Shown here piece by piece: positions 8,142 to 16,548 of a stretch of DNA of 64,000 nucleotides. This DNA comes from Dietzia lutea. Lineage in GTDB: Bacteria > Actinomycetota > Actinomycetes > Mycobacteriales > Mycobacteriaceae. The stretch's first letter is position 1, and each line of letters opens with the position of its first letter. The position numbers and the translations under genes are program-made. The notes under the pieces were generated by a model. That model saw only the letters and a list, made by a program, of their open reading frames with translations, made no database searches and was not told the origin of the DNA. The stretch is taken from the NCBI RefSeq assembly GCF_003096075.1, contig NZ_CP015449.1, positions 3,155,001 through 3,219,000 of the forward strand, read 5' to 3'.

Positions 8142-8908
8142 GCCCGGCTCCCGGCGTGGCGGGCCGCGGCGGCGGTGCCCGTGAGCAGCAGCAGCGCGGC
8201 GGTGGCGTAGGTGTCGATCACGCCGACGTCCAGGGCGCGGGCCGGCACCGTGCCGCCCTTCACCGTGCGGCGAGCGAGGATGAGCGAGTCGCTGAGCAGG
8301 AACACCGGGCCGGCCATCGACAGCACCGACGCGGCCCGGCCGTGCGAACGGTCGACCGAGGTCGCGAGCGCCGACAGTGTCGCGAGCAGCCCGCCGTACG
8401 CGGCCAGCGGCGCGTTCTCCCGCCCCTCGGACAGCAGCACCGCGGCGGCCGCCCCGGCGACCACTCCGTGTACGGCCGACTGCACCGGCTTGAACCGCAG
8501 GCCCGAGCGCAGCATGAGCGCGCCCAGCGTGAGGTGGCCGGTCGCGAACGCCGCCGCCCCCGCGGCCAGCCTGCCCACGTCCCGGCTGGCGTGACCGCCG
8601 CCGAGCATGAGGATGACATCGCCCGTCGTGTACGCCGCCCCGGTCGCCGACAGCAGCGCGGTGTCGACCGCCGAGAGCGGTGGACCGTCCCGCAGCGCGA
8701 TCGCCAGCGCCGCCGGCACGAAGAGCGGCTTGCACAGCTTCTCCAGCGCGCCGATGCCGGTGGCCTTGGCGATCTCCGTCCCCGCGGCCGCCGCGAGGAA
8801 CGCCGGCCCCTCCGGGCGGGAGCTGCCCGTGAGCACGCCCACGCGCTCCGTCAGCGCCTGCCGCACGCGGTCGAGGGCGGACCTCGTCGTCGTCGTCTTG
8901 TTCGTCAC
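8138..8908 (-). CDS. YhhN-family membrane protein (lysoplasmalogenase-like)
   Basis: 256 residues, mostly hydrophobic, with about seven or eight membrane segments. The motifs GDVILMLGGG, FATGHLTLG and the late SMAGPVFLLSDSLIL match the YhhN/TMEM86 family, whose characterised members hydrolyse the vinyl-ether bond of lysoplasmalogens. Whether the actinobacterial members share that activity is unproven. The N-terminal ~30 residues are basic and soluble. It starts at GTG 8908, six bases after the pyrE stop, and is therefore the second gene of the pyrE operon. Confidence 0.8.
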   Translation of the reverse strand: MTNKTTTTRSALDRVRQALTERVGVLTGSSRPEGPAFLAAAAGTEIAKATGIGALEKLCKPLFVPAALAIALRDGPPLSAVDTALLSATGAAYTTGDVILMLGGGHASRDVGRLAAGAAAFATGHLTLGALMLRSGLRFKPVQSAVHGVVAGAAAAVLLSEGRENAPLAAYGGLLATLSALATSVDRSHGRAASVLSMAGPVFLLSDSLILARRTVKGGTVPARALDVGVIDTYATAALLLLTGTAAAARHAGSRA

Positions 8909-8914
8909 CTCAGG

Positions 8915-9472
8915 TCACTCCAATCCCAGGTCGGTCAGGCCCAGCAACGCCCGGTACTCCACGCCCTCGGCGCGGATCACGTCGTCGGCGCCGGTCGCGC
9001 GGTCCACCACGGTGGCCACGCCTACGACCTGAGCGCCCGCCTCGCGCAGGGCGGCGACGGCGGTCAGCGGCGAGTTGCCGGTGGTGGTGGTGTCCTCGAC
9101 GACGAGGACCCGTCGGCCCACGATGTCGGGGCCCTCGATGCGGCGCTGCATGCCGTGCTTCTTGGCCTCCTTGCGCACCACGAAGGCGTCGATCGGGCGA
9201 CCGGGCGCGTGCATGATCGCCGTGGCCACCGGGTCCGCGCCCAGGGTGAGCCCGCCGACGGCGTCGAAGTCCCAGTCCGCGGTGAGCTCGCGCAGCAGGC
9301 GCCCGATGAGCGGCGAGGCCTCGTGGTGCAGGGTCGCTCGGCGCAGGTCCACGTAGTAGTCGGCCTCCCGCCCCGACGAGAGGGTGACACGGCCGTGGAC
9401 GACGGCGAGGTCGGCCACCAATTCGGCCAGGCGTGCCCGTGCCGTTGCGTCGACTGTACTGCTGGCGGGCAT
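8915..9472 (-). CDS. pyrE: Orotate phosphoribosyltransferase
   Basis: 185 residues, full length. It joins orotate to PRPP to give orotidine 5'-phosphate in de novo pyrimidine synthesis. The PRPP-binding motif VLVVEDTTTTGNS and the VRKEAKKHG catalytic-loop region are intact. The start at ATG 9472 has an AAGGAG site five bases upstream, which excludes the longer open frame reaching 9583. It leads an operon of four overlapping genes (pyrE, yhhN-type, SDR, RNA methyltransferase). In M. tuberculosis pyrE (Rv0382c) also lies next to a methyltransferase and close to clpB, so synteny supports the call. Confidence 0.96.
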   Translation of the reverse strand: MPASSTVDATARARLAELVADLAVVHGRVTLSSGREADYYVDLRRATLHHEASPLIGRLLRELTADWDFDAVGGLTLGADPVATAIMHAPGRPIDAFVVRKEAKKHGMQRRIEGPDIVGRRVLVVEDTTTTGNSPLTAVAALREAGAQVVGVATVVDRATGADDVIRAEGVEYRALLGLTDLGLE

Positions 9473-9639
9473 CTGGCTCCTTAGAGTCGGCGATTCATAC
9501 GACGGCGGGCCTAGCCCGTCCGCGACTGACTGTAGTCCGGCCCCCACCGCCGCACGGGTGGTCGACGGAGGCAGAACGGCCACCTGGGTTCGGCGACGCC
9601 TTGGAAACGAGAGTCGGCCGGCGGTCGCAGCTTGTCCGT

Positions 9640-9870
9640 GTGACCGAACTCAACCTGTCGCGGACTCGGGCCCCGCCGGTGTTGTTCGGCGAGTTCGCCG
9701 CCACGCTGGCGGAGATCGGCAACTCGCTGACCTGGCAGGGCGATAACGCTCGGACGGACCGCATCGCGACCCATCGCTACATCGTCGAACTTGAGACCGT
9801 TCGCGTCGACTACGACCAGTGGGCCGGCTCCGAGTCTGTCACGGCGACCGACAATTGGTCCACTGTCCAA
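9640..9870 (+). pseudogene. Orphan coding-like segment, probable gene remnant
   Basis: From GTG 9640 the plus frame reads about 75 codons with roughly 85% G/C at third positions, like real genes here, and gives a plausible peptide with segments such as LFGEFAATLAEIGNSLTW and HRYIVELETVRVDYDQW. After about 9860 the codon bias fades, and the frame only stays open because it runs opposite the next gene. I do not recognise the protein. No good ribosome-binding site is seen. It is most simply the 5' part of a truncated gene, or a small gene whose end is obscured by a frameshift. The rest of 9473-10029 shows nothing else convincing. Confidence 0.35.
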
Positions 9871-10029
9871 GGCGCTTCCCGACCCGGGACCGGTGCGATC
9901 GACGCGGGATCTCGCACCGGCTCTCCGCAGAGAAATCCTTTCATCTCCGTGCGCTACCCACACGACCAAGAGGGCCCGTCCGCTCAGCGAGCGTGGAGGG
10001 AACCTTCGGCGTGGGCGCGAGCCCGTACC

Positions 10030-12144
10030 TCAGTCCCGGATATCAGGCGGCAACTGAAGGCGTGCGGTCTGCTCCGCATCCGGGTCCACACCGGGTCGCT
10101 CGCGGCCGGCGGATTGGGGATCGTCCGACTCGCGCACCGCCTCACCAGAGGAGACGCCGTCGACACCCTGCTCGCCATCAGCAGCCGGATCCCCGTCGGT
10201 ATCCGCGCGGCGGTGGCGGTGTCGGCCGCCCGACGGGGCGGCACCCATCTTGGCCGCGAGCTCAGCTACCGAGAGTCGACCGGTGTCCTCGCCCGACGCC
10301 GCGTCGGCGAGGCCAGGACCGTGACGGCCCCCGGACGTCGGGGCCAAGTCCGAGCCGCCGTCTATCCGGGCGGCGTCGAAGCGCTTGACCTCGTCACGGA
10401 TCTCGTCCTCGTCGTCCTCCGAGCCGAGCGGCTTGATGCCGGCACTGCCTGTGACCGCGCCCGCGGCCAGCGGCGGGACCGAGGCGTCCTCCGGGTAGGC
10501 CTGCCCGACGCCGCGGGTCGGACGCGACAAGGGAGGCCTCGGTGCCAGGTGATCGGCCGCGACGTCGCCGCGCGACGGGACCGGACCCGACGGCTCCAAG
10601 ATCTGGGCGAAGGGATCGGGCTCCTCGACGACGGGTTCCGCGGCGACATCGGGACCGTCTGTGGCCTCGGGACCGTCGGCCTCGGGTCCGTCTGTGGCAT
10701 CGGTGGCGGCGATGCCCGTGGCGGCCTCGGTGGTGTCCCCCCGGTCGGCCACGACCGGCGCGTCGGCCAGATCGAGCACGCTGGTGCGGTCGGGAACCAG
10801 GCGCAGGTGGCCGGCCCGCCGGGGTTCTGGGGACGCCGGGGCGTCCGTCTCGTCGGTGTCCGCGCCGGAGACCTCGCCGTGGCCCGGACCGACTGGCCCG
10901 GCGCCGCCCACGGCGGTGATCTCGGTGGCGACCTCGCCGAGCTGCGGTCCGCCGCTCCGATCGTCGACGACGGCGAAGTCCTCGGGATCCGGCAGCGCCG
11001 CCCTGTCCGGGGCGCCGTACATGCCAATACCGACTTCACCGTCCATCCCGACGGTGGGGTCGGCCTCGGGTCCTGCCGATGCGCCGGGCGCACCCGGATC
11101 GATCTCGACGGGCAGCGCGCGGGCCCGACCTGTTACCGGTGGCAACGCCGCCAAGGCGTCGGCTGCGCCGTGCAGTGCGACCACGACGTCATCCCAGGTC
11201 GAGGGGTCGTCGACGCCGTCGATCGTCGCGGCGACCCATTCGCCCTCGGCCCAGATGCGGCGGACCCCGGTGGGGACACAGCCGACGACCTCGACCAGTC
11301 GGTCGCGGTCGATGAGATCGAGCCGTCCGTAATCCGAGGTCCGGGCCTCCAACTCCCCGAGCTCGCCGGCGTCGTGGAACCCCGGCTCGGCGTCGACGTC
11401 CGGGCGGCTCAGGTCGAGGACCACGTCGGAGGCAGTGTCCCTACGGAGCGCGAGGACCGTGCGTCCGCCGGTGACCCCCATGATCGCCCGGCGCCCACGG
11501 AACGCCCCGTGGGACACCGTGCCCAGAGCGGGGAGCCCGCCCGCGAAGTCACCGTGAATGAACTCCGGCGCCGGCGTGGGAGTCGGCGCGAACTCCCGGT
11601 CCTCCAGCCAGCGCACGACCGGCGAATTTGCCAGCGGGTCGACGGCCGGCTCCTCGGCCGAATCGGGCGCCGAACGCCACTGGCGACGCGCGGGTAGCAG
11701 AGCCCGGACGCGGTCGAGCAGGCGTGGCGAGGACTCCACCGCAGGTTCCGTCGGATCGAGAGGCGCGGGCTCGAGGTCGCAGCGCTCCTCCGAGCCGAAC
11801 CCGGCGTCCGGCGCCGGCACGTCGCCCAACTGCGGTCCGGAGCCGCCCCCGGCCACCTCGCCGGCGATGTCCGGCTCCTCGGACCGCTGGAACGGCGCGA
11901 GACGGGGCGCCCCCGTACGTTCCGCCGCCCCGGGATCCTGCTCGGCCCCGTCCGCCGGTACGTCGAGACGCGGTCCCTCGTCGTCGCCCGGGGGCTCCCC
12001 CACCGACGGCATGTCGGCGGCCGCCTCCCTCTGGGGACGGGTGCCGCCACCTGCGCCGCCGCCGCGCTGCCGGGCGTCCAGCCGCAGGAGGACGAGCGCC
12101 GCGACGAGCAGCACAAGAGCCACGAGGAACCAGATCCAGACCAT
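10030..12144 (-). CDS. Large membrane-anchored acidic protein of unknown function
   Basis: 704 residues from ATG 12144. The N-terminus is a single membrane helix (residues 1-21, very hydrophobic), followed by a long, largely disordered Asp/Glu/Pro/Ala-rich region, a more ordered section of about 150 residues (around GVTGGRTVLALRRD to DDVVVALHGAADAL), a second disordered stretch with repeated DGPEA elements, and a C-terminal basic patch GGRHRHRR after RLSVAELAAKMG. The anchor points to a cytoplasmic body held at the membrane. A conserved secreted or membrane gene (Rv0383c) occupies the equivalent slot between pyrE and clpB in M. tuberculosis; homology is only suspected. No enzyme motif is visible. 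Confidence 0.72.
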   Translation of the reverse strand: MVWIWFLVALVLLVAALVLLRLDARQRGGGAGGGTRPQREAAADMPSVGEPPGDDEGPRLDVPADGAEQDPGAAERTGAPRLAPFQRSEEPDIAGEVAGGGSGPQLGDVPAPDAGFGSEERCDLEPAPLDPTEPAVESSPRLLDRVRALLPARRQWRSAPDSAEEPAVDPLANSPVVRWLEDREFAPTPTPAPEFIHGDFAGGLPALGTVSHGAFRGRRAIMGVTGGRTVLALRRDTASDVVLDLSRPDVDAEPGFHDAGELGELEARTSDYGRLDLIDRDRLVEVVGCVPTGVRRIWAEGEWVAATIDGVDDPSTWDDVVVALHGAADALAALPPVTGRARALPVEIDPGAPGASAGPEADPTVGMDGEVGIGMYGAPDRAALPDPEDFAVVDDRSGGPQLGEVATEITAVGGAGPVGPGHGEVSGADTDETDAPASPEPRRAGHLRLVPDRTSVLDLADAPVVADRGDTTEAATGIAATDATDGPEADGPEATDGPDVAAEPVVEEPDPFAQILEPSGPVPSRGDVAADHLAPRPPLSRPTRGVGQAYPEDASVPPLAAGAVTGSAGIKPLGSEDDEDEIRDEVKRFDAARIDGGSDLAPTSGGRHGPGLADAASGEDTGRLSVAELAAKMGAAPSGGRHRHRRADTDGDPAADGEQGVDGVSSGEAVRESDDPQSAGRERPGVDPDAEQTARLQLPPDIRD

Positions 12145-12266
12145 GCCCTCAAGGGTAGTCAGCGGCGGCGGTCTGCCCGGCCAGGCGGCGCGGCGCGTGC
12201 GGGCGCTGCCTGCGAGGAAGAGGATCTCAGATCGTGCGGAGGGTGGCCGACCGTGGCGGGGCTTGC

Positions 12267-13145
12267 CTAACGGGGGTCCGCGCCGAGCGCGACGGGCCGC
12301 TTCCGGTCCGCCGACCACTGCGACCACGACCCCGGAAACAACCGACCCGTCTCCAGCCCGGCGACCGCCATCGCCGCCAGCGCGTGACAGGCGTGGATGC
12401 CCGAGCCGCAGTACACGACCGCGTTCGACCCGCTGGTCACGCCGGCGTCGGCGAACATCCGGCGGATCTGGTCGGCCGGAAGGAAGTGGCCGCGCTCGTC
12501 GAGGAAGTTCCCGGTGGGCATGTTGACCGCACCCGGGATGTGGCCCGCCCGCGAGTCCATCGGCTCGGTGCGGCCCTCGTAGCGCTCCGGGGTGCGGGCG
12601 TCGATGAGTACGCCCCGCTCGGGCCACGTCGCGGTGTCGTCGATGCCGACGGTGAGCATGTGGTCCAAGTCGAAGGCGAAGTCGCCACGCGAGACCGGGT
12701 TCCCGGGCCCCACGGCGAGGTCCTCACCCTCCGCGATCCACGCCTTGAGCCCGCCGTCGAGCAGGAACACATCCTCCTTGCCCGCCCAGCGCATGAGCCA
12801 CCAGGCGCGGGCGGCGGAGGTGTTGCCGCAGTCGTCGTAGAGCACCACGCGGCTATCGTTGTCGATCCCGACCCGGCGCAACGCGTCCTCGAAGTCCCCG
12901 GGCGACGGCAGCGGGTGGCGTCCCTCGCGGACGTTACGCTGACCCGCGAGGTCGCCGGGCAGGTCCATGTACTGCGCGCCCGGGATGTGCCCTGACCAAT
13001 AGTGCTCGCGTCCGCGGGTGTCGCCGAGCTGCCAACGCACGTCCAGAATGACGGGGGTCGGCAGGGAGGAAACGTCGTTGATCAGCTCGTGCGCGGTAAC
13101 GAGCAGGGGGCGGACCTGGGTATCGGGTGCGGTGGCTCTGGTCAC
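12267..13145 (-). CDS. Two-domain rhodanese / thiosulfate sulfurtransferase (SseA-like)
   Basis: 292 residues from a GTG at 13145. Two rhodanese domains are visible: an inactive N-terminal one (VILDVRWQLGD, HIPGAQYMDLPGDLAG) and a catalytic C-terminal one with the Cys loop in VVYCGSGIHACH. Such enzymes pass sulfane sulfur from thiosulfate or mercaptopyruvate to cyanide or thiol acceptors. The loop CGSGIHA departs from the CGSGVT of mercaptopyruvate enzymes, so the donor is uncertain. The open frame extends to 13235, but the conserved homology begins only at LLVTAHEL, so a start at GTG 13145 is preferred; no strong ribosome-binding site is present and the message may be leaderless. Confidence 0.88.
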   Translation of the reverse strand: MTRATAPDTQVRPLLVTAHELINDVSSLPTPVILDVRWQLGDTRGREHYWSGHIPGAQYMDLPGDLAGQRNVREGRHPLPSPGDFEDALRRVGIDNDSRVVLYDDCGNTSAARAWWLMRWAGKEDVFLLDGGLKAWIAEGEDLAVGPGNPVSRGDFAFDLDHMLTVGIDDTATWPERGVLIDARTPERYEGRTEPMDSRAGHIPGAVNMPTGNFLDERGHFLPADQIRRMFADAGVTSGSNAVVYCGSGIHACHALAAMAVAGLETGRLFPGSWSQWSADRKRPVALGADPR

Positions 13146-13277
13146 GGGTCCATGGTAATAGAGTTGACGACGAGTGGGCCTCACACCGGGCGCACCGGCC
13201 GTGTCGAGGGCGGCTAAGATCTCTTCAGACGGCATTCCACATCGGCGCTATAAGGAACACCTTACCCGGAAAGTATC

Positions 13278-13385
13278 TCAAGAAGCTCCATCGCTCTTCA
13301 GATGATGAGCCACAGCCCCTCCGAAGGCCATCTTCAGCGTCGAGCCCGGCAACTCCCGCACTGTGGTCTCCTTCCCGACACGCAT
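13278..13385 (-). CDS. Possible 35-residue peptide in a decayed region
   Basis: A minus-strand frame from ATG 13385 to TGA 13278 encodes a peptide running MRVGKETTVRELPGSTLK then MAFGGAVAHHL. The first ~23 codons have strong G/C third positions typical of coding DNA here, the last ten do not. It lies 15 bases past the end of the frameshifted gene on the same strand. It may be a small gene or a further fragment of a decayed locus. No family recognised. Confidence 0.3.
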   Translation of the reverse strand: MRVGKETTVRELPGSTLKMAFGGAVAHHLKSDGAS

Positions 13386-13400
13386 GGTGGCGGTTAGAAG

Positions 13401-13801
13401 CTACAGTGCCAGCCAATCCCGCACGGTCGTCGGCCGCAGGTCGCGCACCTCATTCGGGTCAGCCTTCATGTCGAGGTCCTCATCATCGGCCGCGGCCCAC
13501 GCTACGAACTCGGGGTGCATTGCAGCGAAGATCCCGACATCGAGCCAGCCACATCCTCAACCTCTTCGTCGTCCAGCTGACGAGCCAAGGGGACAGCCGC
13601 GGCTGTACCCGCCGCACGGCCCACGTGTTCTCGCGCCAGGGACAGCTCGACCAGGCGGCAGGTCGTGCCGATCTGGCCCACCTTCCGGTGGAGTCGCCGG
13701 GCAGCGGCGACGTCGCCCCCGTCCCCGTTCGCGCCGTACATCCGGCCGACGTGGCCGAGCGCGAGATGCAGTTCGTCAGCGCGCAAGGTCAATGCACGCA
13801 T
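13401..13801 (-). pseudogene. Frameshifted gene of unknown family
   Basis: Two overlapping minus-strand segments look like one broken protein. The first (ATG 13801 down to about 13550) reads in one frame with coding-like codon use, including ADELHLALGHVGRMYG and LHRKVGQIGTTCRLVEL. After RQLDDEEVED the good codon use switches frame and continues WLDVGIFAAMHPEFVAW, then DMKADPNEVRDLRPTTVRDW, to a TAG at 13401. In the first frame a stop comes at 13502; in the second there is no start near the junction and a stop precedes it. A single-base insertion or deletion near 13545-13555 would explain it. It could also be a sequencing error. Upstream, 13776-13870 holds another coding-like tail in a third frame (LEACVKTIGLALDGVAVDAC). 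Confidence 0.5.
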
Positions 13802-14030
13802 CGACGGCGACCCCGTCTAGGGCCAAGCCGATGGTCTTGACGCAGGCCTCCAAGCGATGTGCAGGCTGAGCTGGCCCCAGAACGGTTCGATGACTAGCGA
13901 TGGCAGAGCAGGCACGAGTCCTCGGCGGCGGTAGGCGGCTCTGATACCTATCCAGCCAGAGAAACTCGTGCCTGCCCCGCGTCACCTACACGCACCTACG
14001 TGCCGGACCTCCGGGTTGACGGCATTGCTC
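13802..14030. other. Gene-poor stretch between a decayed locus and the secreted-protein cluster
   Basis: Base composition is lower in G/C than the surroundings, and apart from the coding-like tail ending at 13776 I see no open frame with convincing codon use, no RNA gene and no hairpin strong enough to call a terminator. Together with the frameshifted gene it looks like decaying or recently rearranged DNA. Confidence 0.4.
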
Positions 14031-14897
14031 CTAGCCTTCGTCGCCGCCGTTGTCGCCGCCGTTGTCCCCGCCGTTGTCGCCGCCGTTGTCCCCGCCGTTG
14101 TCGCCGCCGTTGTCGCCGCCGTTGCTACCCAGGCTGCCGAGCGGGCCGTTGCCGGATTCTGCGCCCAGGGAACCACCGGAGAGGCTGCCGGTGTTCTCCT
14201 CGACCTCGAAGTCCTCATAGCCGGCGAAGGCGTAGTGCTGGCTCTGGGCGTCGCCCGCGCGGCACACGAAGAGGGCGCCGAGCCCGACGTTGTCACGGGC
14301 GCCGTATCCCGCCCTTCCGAGGGTGGATGCCCAATCGTGGGTGTCGCCGTCATTCACGGTGAACACGGGGACCGCGCCGGTGAGGCCGCGCGACGTCGCG
14401 TAATTCTGCAGCTTCGAGATCTCTGCTGAGGCCGCGACCTCGGGGGCGAGGAACGCGGCGGCGCTGCCGGTCGGGATCAGCTGGAGAATCGGCCACAGGG
14501 GCCCGTACACCGCGATCCCGCCGACGACCGGCAGGCTCTCTTCGATGTCGATCGCCCCGGGATAGGTGGGCCGGAACCGGGAGTAGTAGTCCATCGACTG
14601 CTCGATCACGGCCGCGGTGCTCACCGTGCCGCCCCGCGCCAGCTCGGGGTTGGGGTGCGGGTTGGTGCACGTGAGGTTGAGGCCGGTGGTGTTGGCGAAC
14701 GTGCCGCTCACCGCACCGGTCCCGCGGTCCACTGCATCGACGGTGACCTCGACGCCCGCGAGGTTGGTGAGGGTGGGATCGGGCGGCAGGGTATCGCCGG
14801 GGATGACGTTCTGCGCCGCTGCGCCAGCCGGTGCGGCCAGCGCCATACCGACGGCGGCGACCGCGGCAACGGCAGCGCGCCTGAGAGAAGTGCTCAT
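14031..14897 (-). CDS. Secreted paralogue 3 of tandem family, Asn/Gly/Asp-repeat tail
   Basis: 288 residues from ATG 14897. A Sec signal peptide (basic start, hydrophobic 8-24, cleavage near AGAAAQ) precedes a domain of about 200 residues and a tail. The domain shares three features with its two upstream neighbours: an early GAVSGTFANTTGLNLTC segment, a central proline-rich GPLWPILQLIPTGS part, and the late LFVCRAGD...HYAFAGYE motif. Two conserved cysteines (LTC and FVC) probably pair. The tail holds GSLSGGSLG and PLGSLGS, then seven GGD(N/E) units encoded by near-exact 12-bp repeats. It is probably exported to the envelope or medium; function unknown. Confidence 0.82.
   Translation of the reverse strand: MSTSLRRAAVAAVAAVGMALAAPAGAAAQNVIPGDTLPPDPTLTNLAGVEVTVDAVDRGTGAVSGTFANTTGLNLTCTNPHPNPELARGGTVSTAAVIEQSMDYYSRFRPTYPGAIDIEESLPVVGGIAVYGPLWPILQLIPTGSAAAFLAPEVAASAEISKLQNYATSRGLTGAVPVFTVNDGDTHDWASTLGRAGYGARDNVGLGALFVCRAGDAQSQHYAFAGYEDFEVEENTGSLSGGSLGAESGNGPLGSLGSNGGDNGGDNGGDNGGDNGGDNGGDNGGDEG
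14040..14125 (-). repeat. 12-bp tandem repeat encoding (GGDN)n tail
   Basis: About seven copies of a 12-bp unit of the type CCGTTGTCGCCG (plus-strand reading) with C/G exchange at single positions encode the Gly-Gly-Asp-Asn tail of the secreted protein. Near-identity makes copy number prone to slippage, so tail length may vary between strains. Confidence 0.75.
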
Positions 14898-14936
14898 GAT
14901 GCTCCTTGGGAGTGGAAGTGAGGGTGGGGTCGAGGG

Positions 14937-15713
14937 TCAGGACTGCACAGAACCGCCGGATCCGCTTTCGGAGCTGCCGAGGGAACCCTCGGGGATCGCG
15001 GCGTACTCGCCGCCCTCGTAGCCGGCGAACACGTAGTGGAGCGTCGGGTCACCGACGGTGCTGCAGAAGAACATCGCGCCTGCCTGCCATTCACCGCGGT
15101 CACCATCCTGGGTGATCGGCCGCGCGAGGGCGGCGGTCCAGTTGCGGGACTGTCCTGGCTGGAGAGTGAAGGCGGCGTTGCCCGCGACGAGTGGATCGCC
15201 GGTGCGGCCGAGATCGCGGGCGAGCGCCTGCGCGTCGGCGATGCTCGGGTCTCCCATGAGCGAACCGAGCGGGCCCTCGCCGCCGGACGGCAGAATGCCG
15301 GTGACGCTGCCGATATCGAGTCCCGGCGCCAGAGAACCCAGATCGAGGCCTCCCACTCCTGCGCCACCTCCACCGATCGGCGAGAAGATGCTGTTGCCGT
15401 AGTGCGCCATCGAGCGGGCGACGATCTCGGCTTCGGTGACCTGGCCGGGGTACTCGGCGCCATCCTGACCGGGGGTCGCGCAGCGCATGGCCGTCGTCGT
15501 ACTGGTGTTCCTGATGGTGCCGGTGACCTGCGTGGGCGACTCGCCCTTGTCATTGACGGCCACGGTGACGAGATCCGAGTCGACCCGGACGACGACGCCG
15601 CCGTTGCCCGCACCGGGCAACTGGGCCGCAGCTGTACCGCCGGTGAGCGTCGCGGCCGCGGCCAGGCCGACTGCTGCGGCGGCGCGCAGAGTGGTGGTGT
15701 GCGTGAACTTCAT
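14937..15713 (-). CDS. Secreted paralogue 2 of tandem family
   Basis: 258 residues from ATG 15713. A signal peptide (residues 1 to about 30, cleavage near TAAAQ) leads into the family domain: TQVTGTIRNTSTTTAMRC early on, a Gly-rich middle with LDLGSLAPGLDIGSVTG, and AMFFCSTVGDPTLHYVFAGYE near the end. The two cysteines align with those of both neighbours. It ends with EGSLGSSESGSGG. Only 39 bp separate it from the next paralogue, so they are likely co-transcribed. The family is not one I can name; it has the look of a Corynebacteriales-specific exported protein. A structural or surface role is an inference. Confidence 0.82.
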   Translation of the reverse strand: MKFTHTTTLRAAAAVGLAAAATLTGGTAAAQLPGAGNGGVVVRVDSDLVTVAVNDKGESPTQVTGTIRNTSTTTAMRCATPGQDGAEYPGQVTEAEIVARSMAHYGNSIFSPIGGGGAGVGGLDLGSLAPGLDIGSVTGILPSGGEGPLGSLMGDPSIADAQALARDLGRTGDPLVAGNAAFTLQPGQSRNWTAALARPITQDGDRGEWQAGAMFFCSTVGDPTLHYVFAGYEGGEYAAIPEGSLGSSESGSGGSVQS

Positions 15714-15789
15714 GAACTTCTCCTGGAGAGTGGGTAAGCCGGAAACGAGCGTGCGGGACGATCAGAGTGTGAGCGGTTGCTCATGCCTG

Positions 15790-16548
15790 TCAGCTTCCGA
15801 GAGAACCGGCGTTGAGGGAACCGCTGCTCGAGCCGCCCCCGATGTCCGGGCGGCCGTTCTCGTAGCCGGCGAAGATGTACCGCTGCCCGTCGACCACGCA
15901 CGTGGCGATGGCGCCCGCGGAGAAGTCCTGACGCTCGCCCTGGCTGAGTACGCCGAGCTCGCCGGTGACGGTTCGGGCGGTATTGGCCGGAACCGTGAAG
16001 GAGTCGCCGAGGACGGCCACCTGTCCTGCGCGCCTGGCCTGCCCGTAGGCGGTTCCGATCTCGGCGGCGTTTCCGATCTCAGGCCAGAACAGCTCACCGA
16101 GACTGCCGGGGAGCAGTCCGGTGACGCTGCCCAGGTCGACGTCCATCTGATCGGGGAGGTCGGGGATCGGGAGGGAGATGCTGCCCGAAGACGGCAACTG
16201 GAGATCGATCTCGAGGTCCTGGAAGGGGGCATACGGGTACCGCGCCCAGTGGTCCACTCCGAGGGCGACGATCTCGTCGCGGGTGACCGTCGCCGCCGGG
16301 CCGCCGCCGATACCCGTGCAGGTGAGGGCGTTGGCCGTGTTGTTCTGAATTGTGATCGAGACGGCTCCGGTCTCGATATTCGGCTCGTTGACGGCGAGCT
16401 GGATGGACGTGTCGTCCACCGGGAAGACCTGGGCGGGGACGTTCTGCCCTGGGATCTGCGCCGACGCGACACCGGTGGTGGCGATCACGAAAGCAGATGT
16501 GAGCGTTGCGGCGGTCGCGCACCGCATCGACTTGGAAACTGAACGCAT
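15790..16548 (-). CDS. Secreted paralogue 1 of tandem family (first gene)
   Basis: 252 residues from ATG 16548, chosen over the longer open frame (to 16707) because an AGGAG site lies eight bases upstream and the signal peptide starts there (hydrophobic 11-28, cleavage near ASAQ). It has GAVSITIQNNTANALTC, a middle segment LDLGSVTGLLPGSLGELF-like (here VDLGSVTGLLPGSLG), and AIATCVVDGQRYIFAGYE. The tail is SSSGSLNAGSLGS, ending exactly at the motif seen in the neighbours. It heads the three-gene run and faces the divergent secreted protein at 16755 across a 206-bp promoter region. Function unknown. Confidence 0.82.
   Translation of the reverse strand: MRSVSKSMRCATAATLTSAFVIATTGVASAQIPGQNVPAQVFPVDDTSIQLAVNEPNIETGAVSITIQNNTANALTCTGIGGGPAATVTRDEIVALGVDHWARYPYAPFQDLEIDLQLPSSGSISLPIPDLPDQMDVDLGSVTGLLPGSLGELFWPEIGNAAEIGTAYGQARRAGQVAVLGDSFTVPANTARTVTGELGVLSQGERQDFSAGAIATCVVDGQRYIFAGYENGRPDIGGGSSSGSLNAGSLGS

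Noticed and set aside
9433-11697. A 754-codon plus-strand frame across the large membrane-anchored gene.
   Set aside because: Beyond about 9870 it is simply the shadow of the minus-strand gene; only the first part (9640-9870) keeps independent coding bias.
14040-14125. Short tandem repeats considered as a minisatellite or origin iterons.
   Set aside because: They are in frame, encode the GGDN tail and lie inside a gene; no replication gene or AT-rich region is near.
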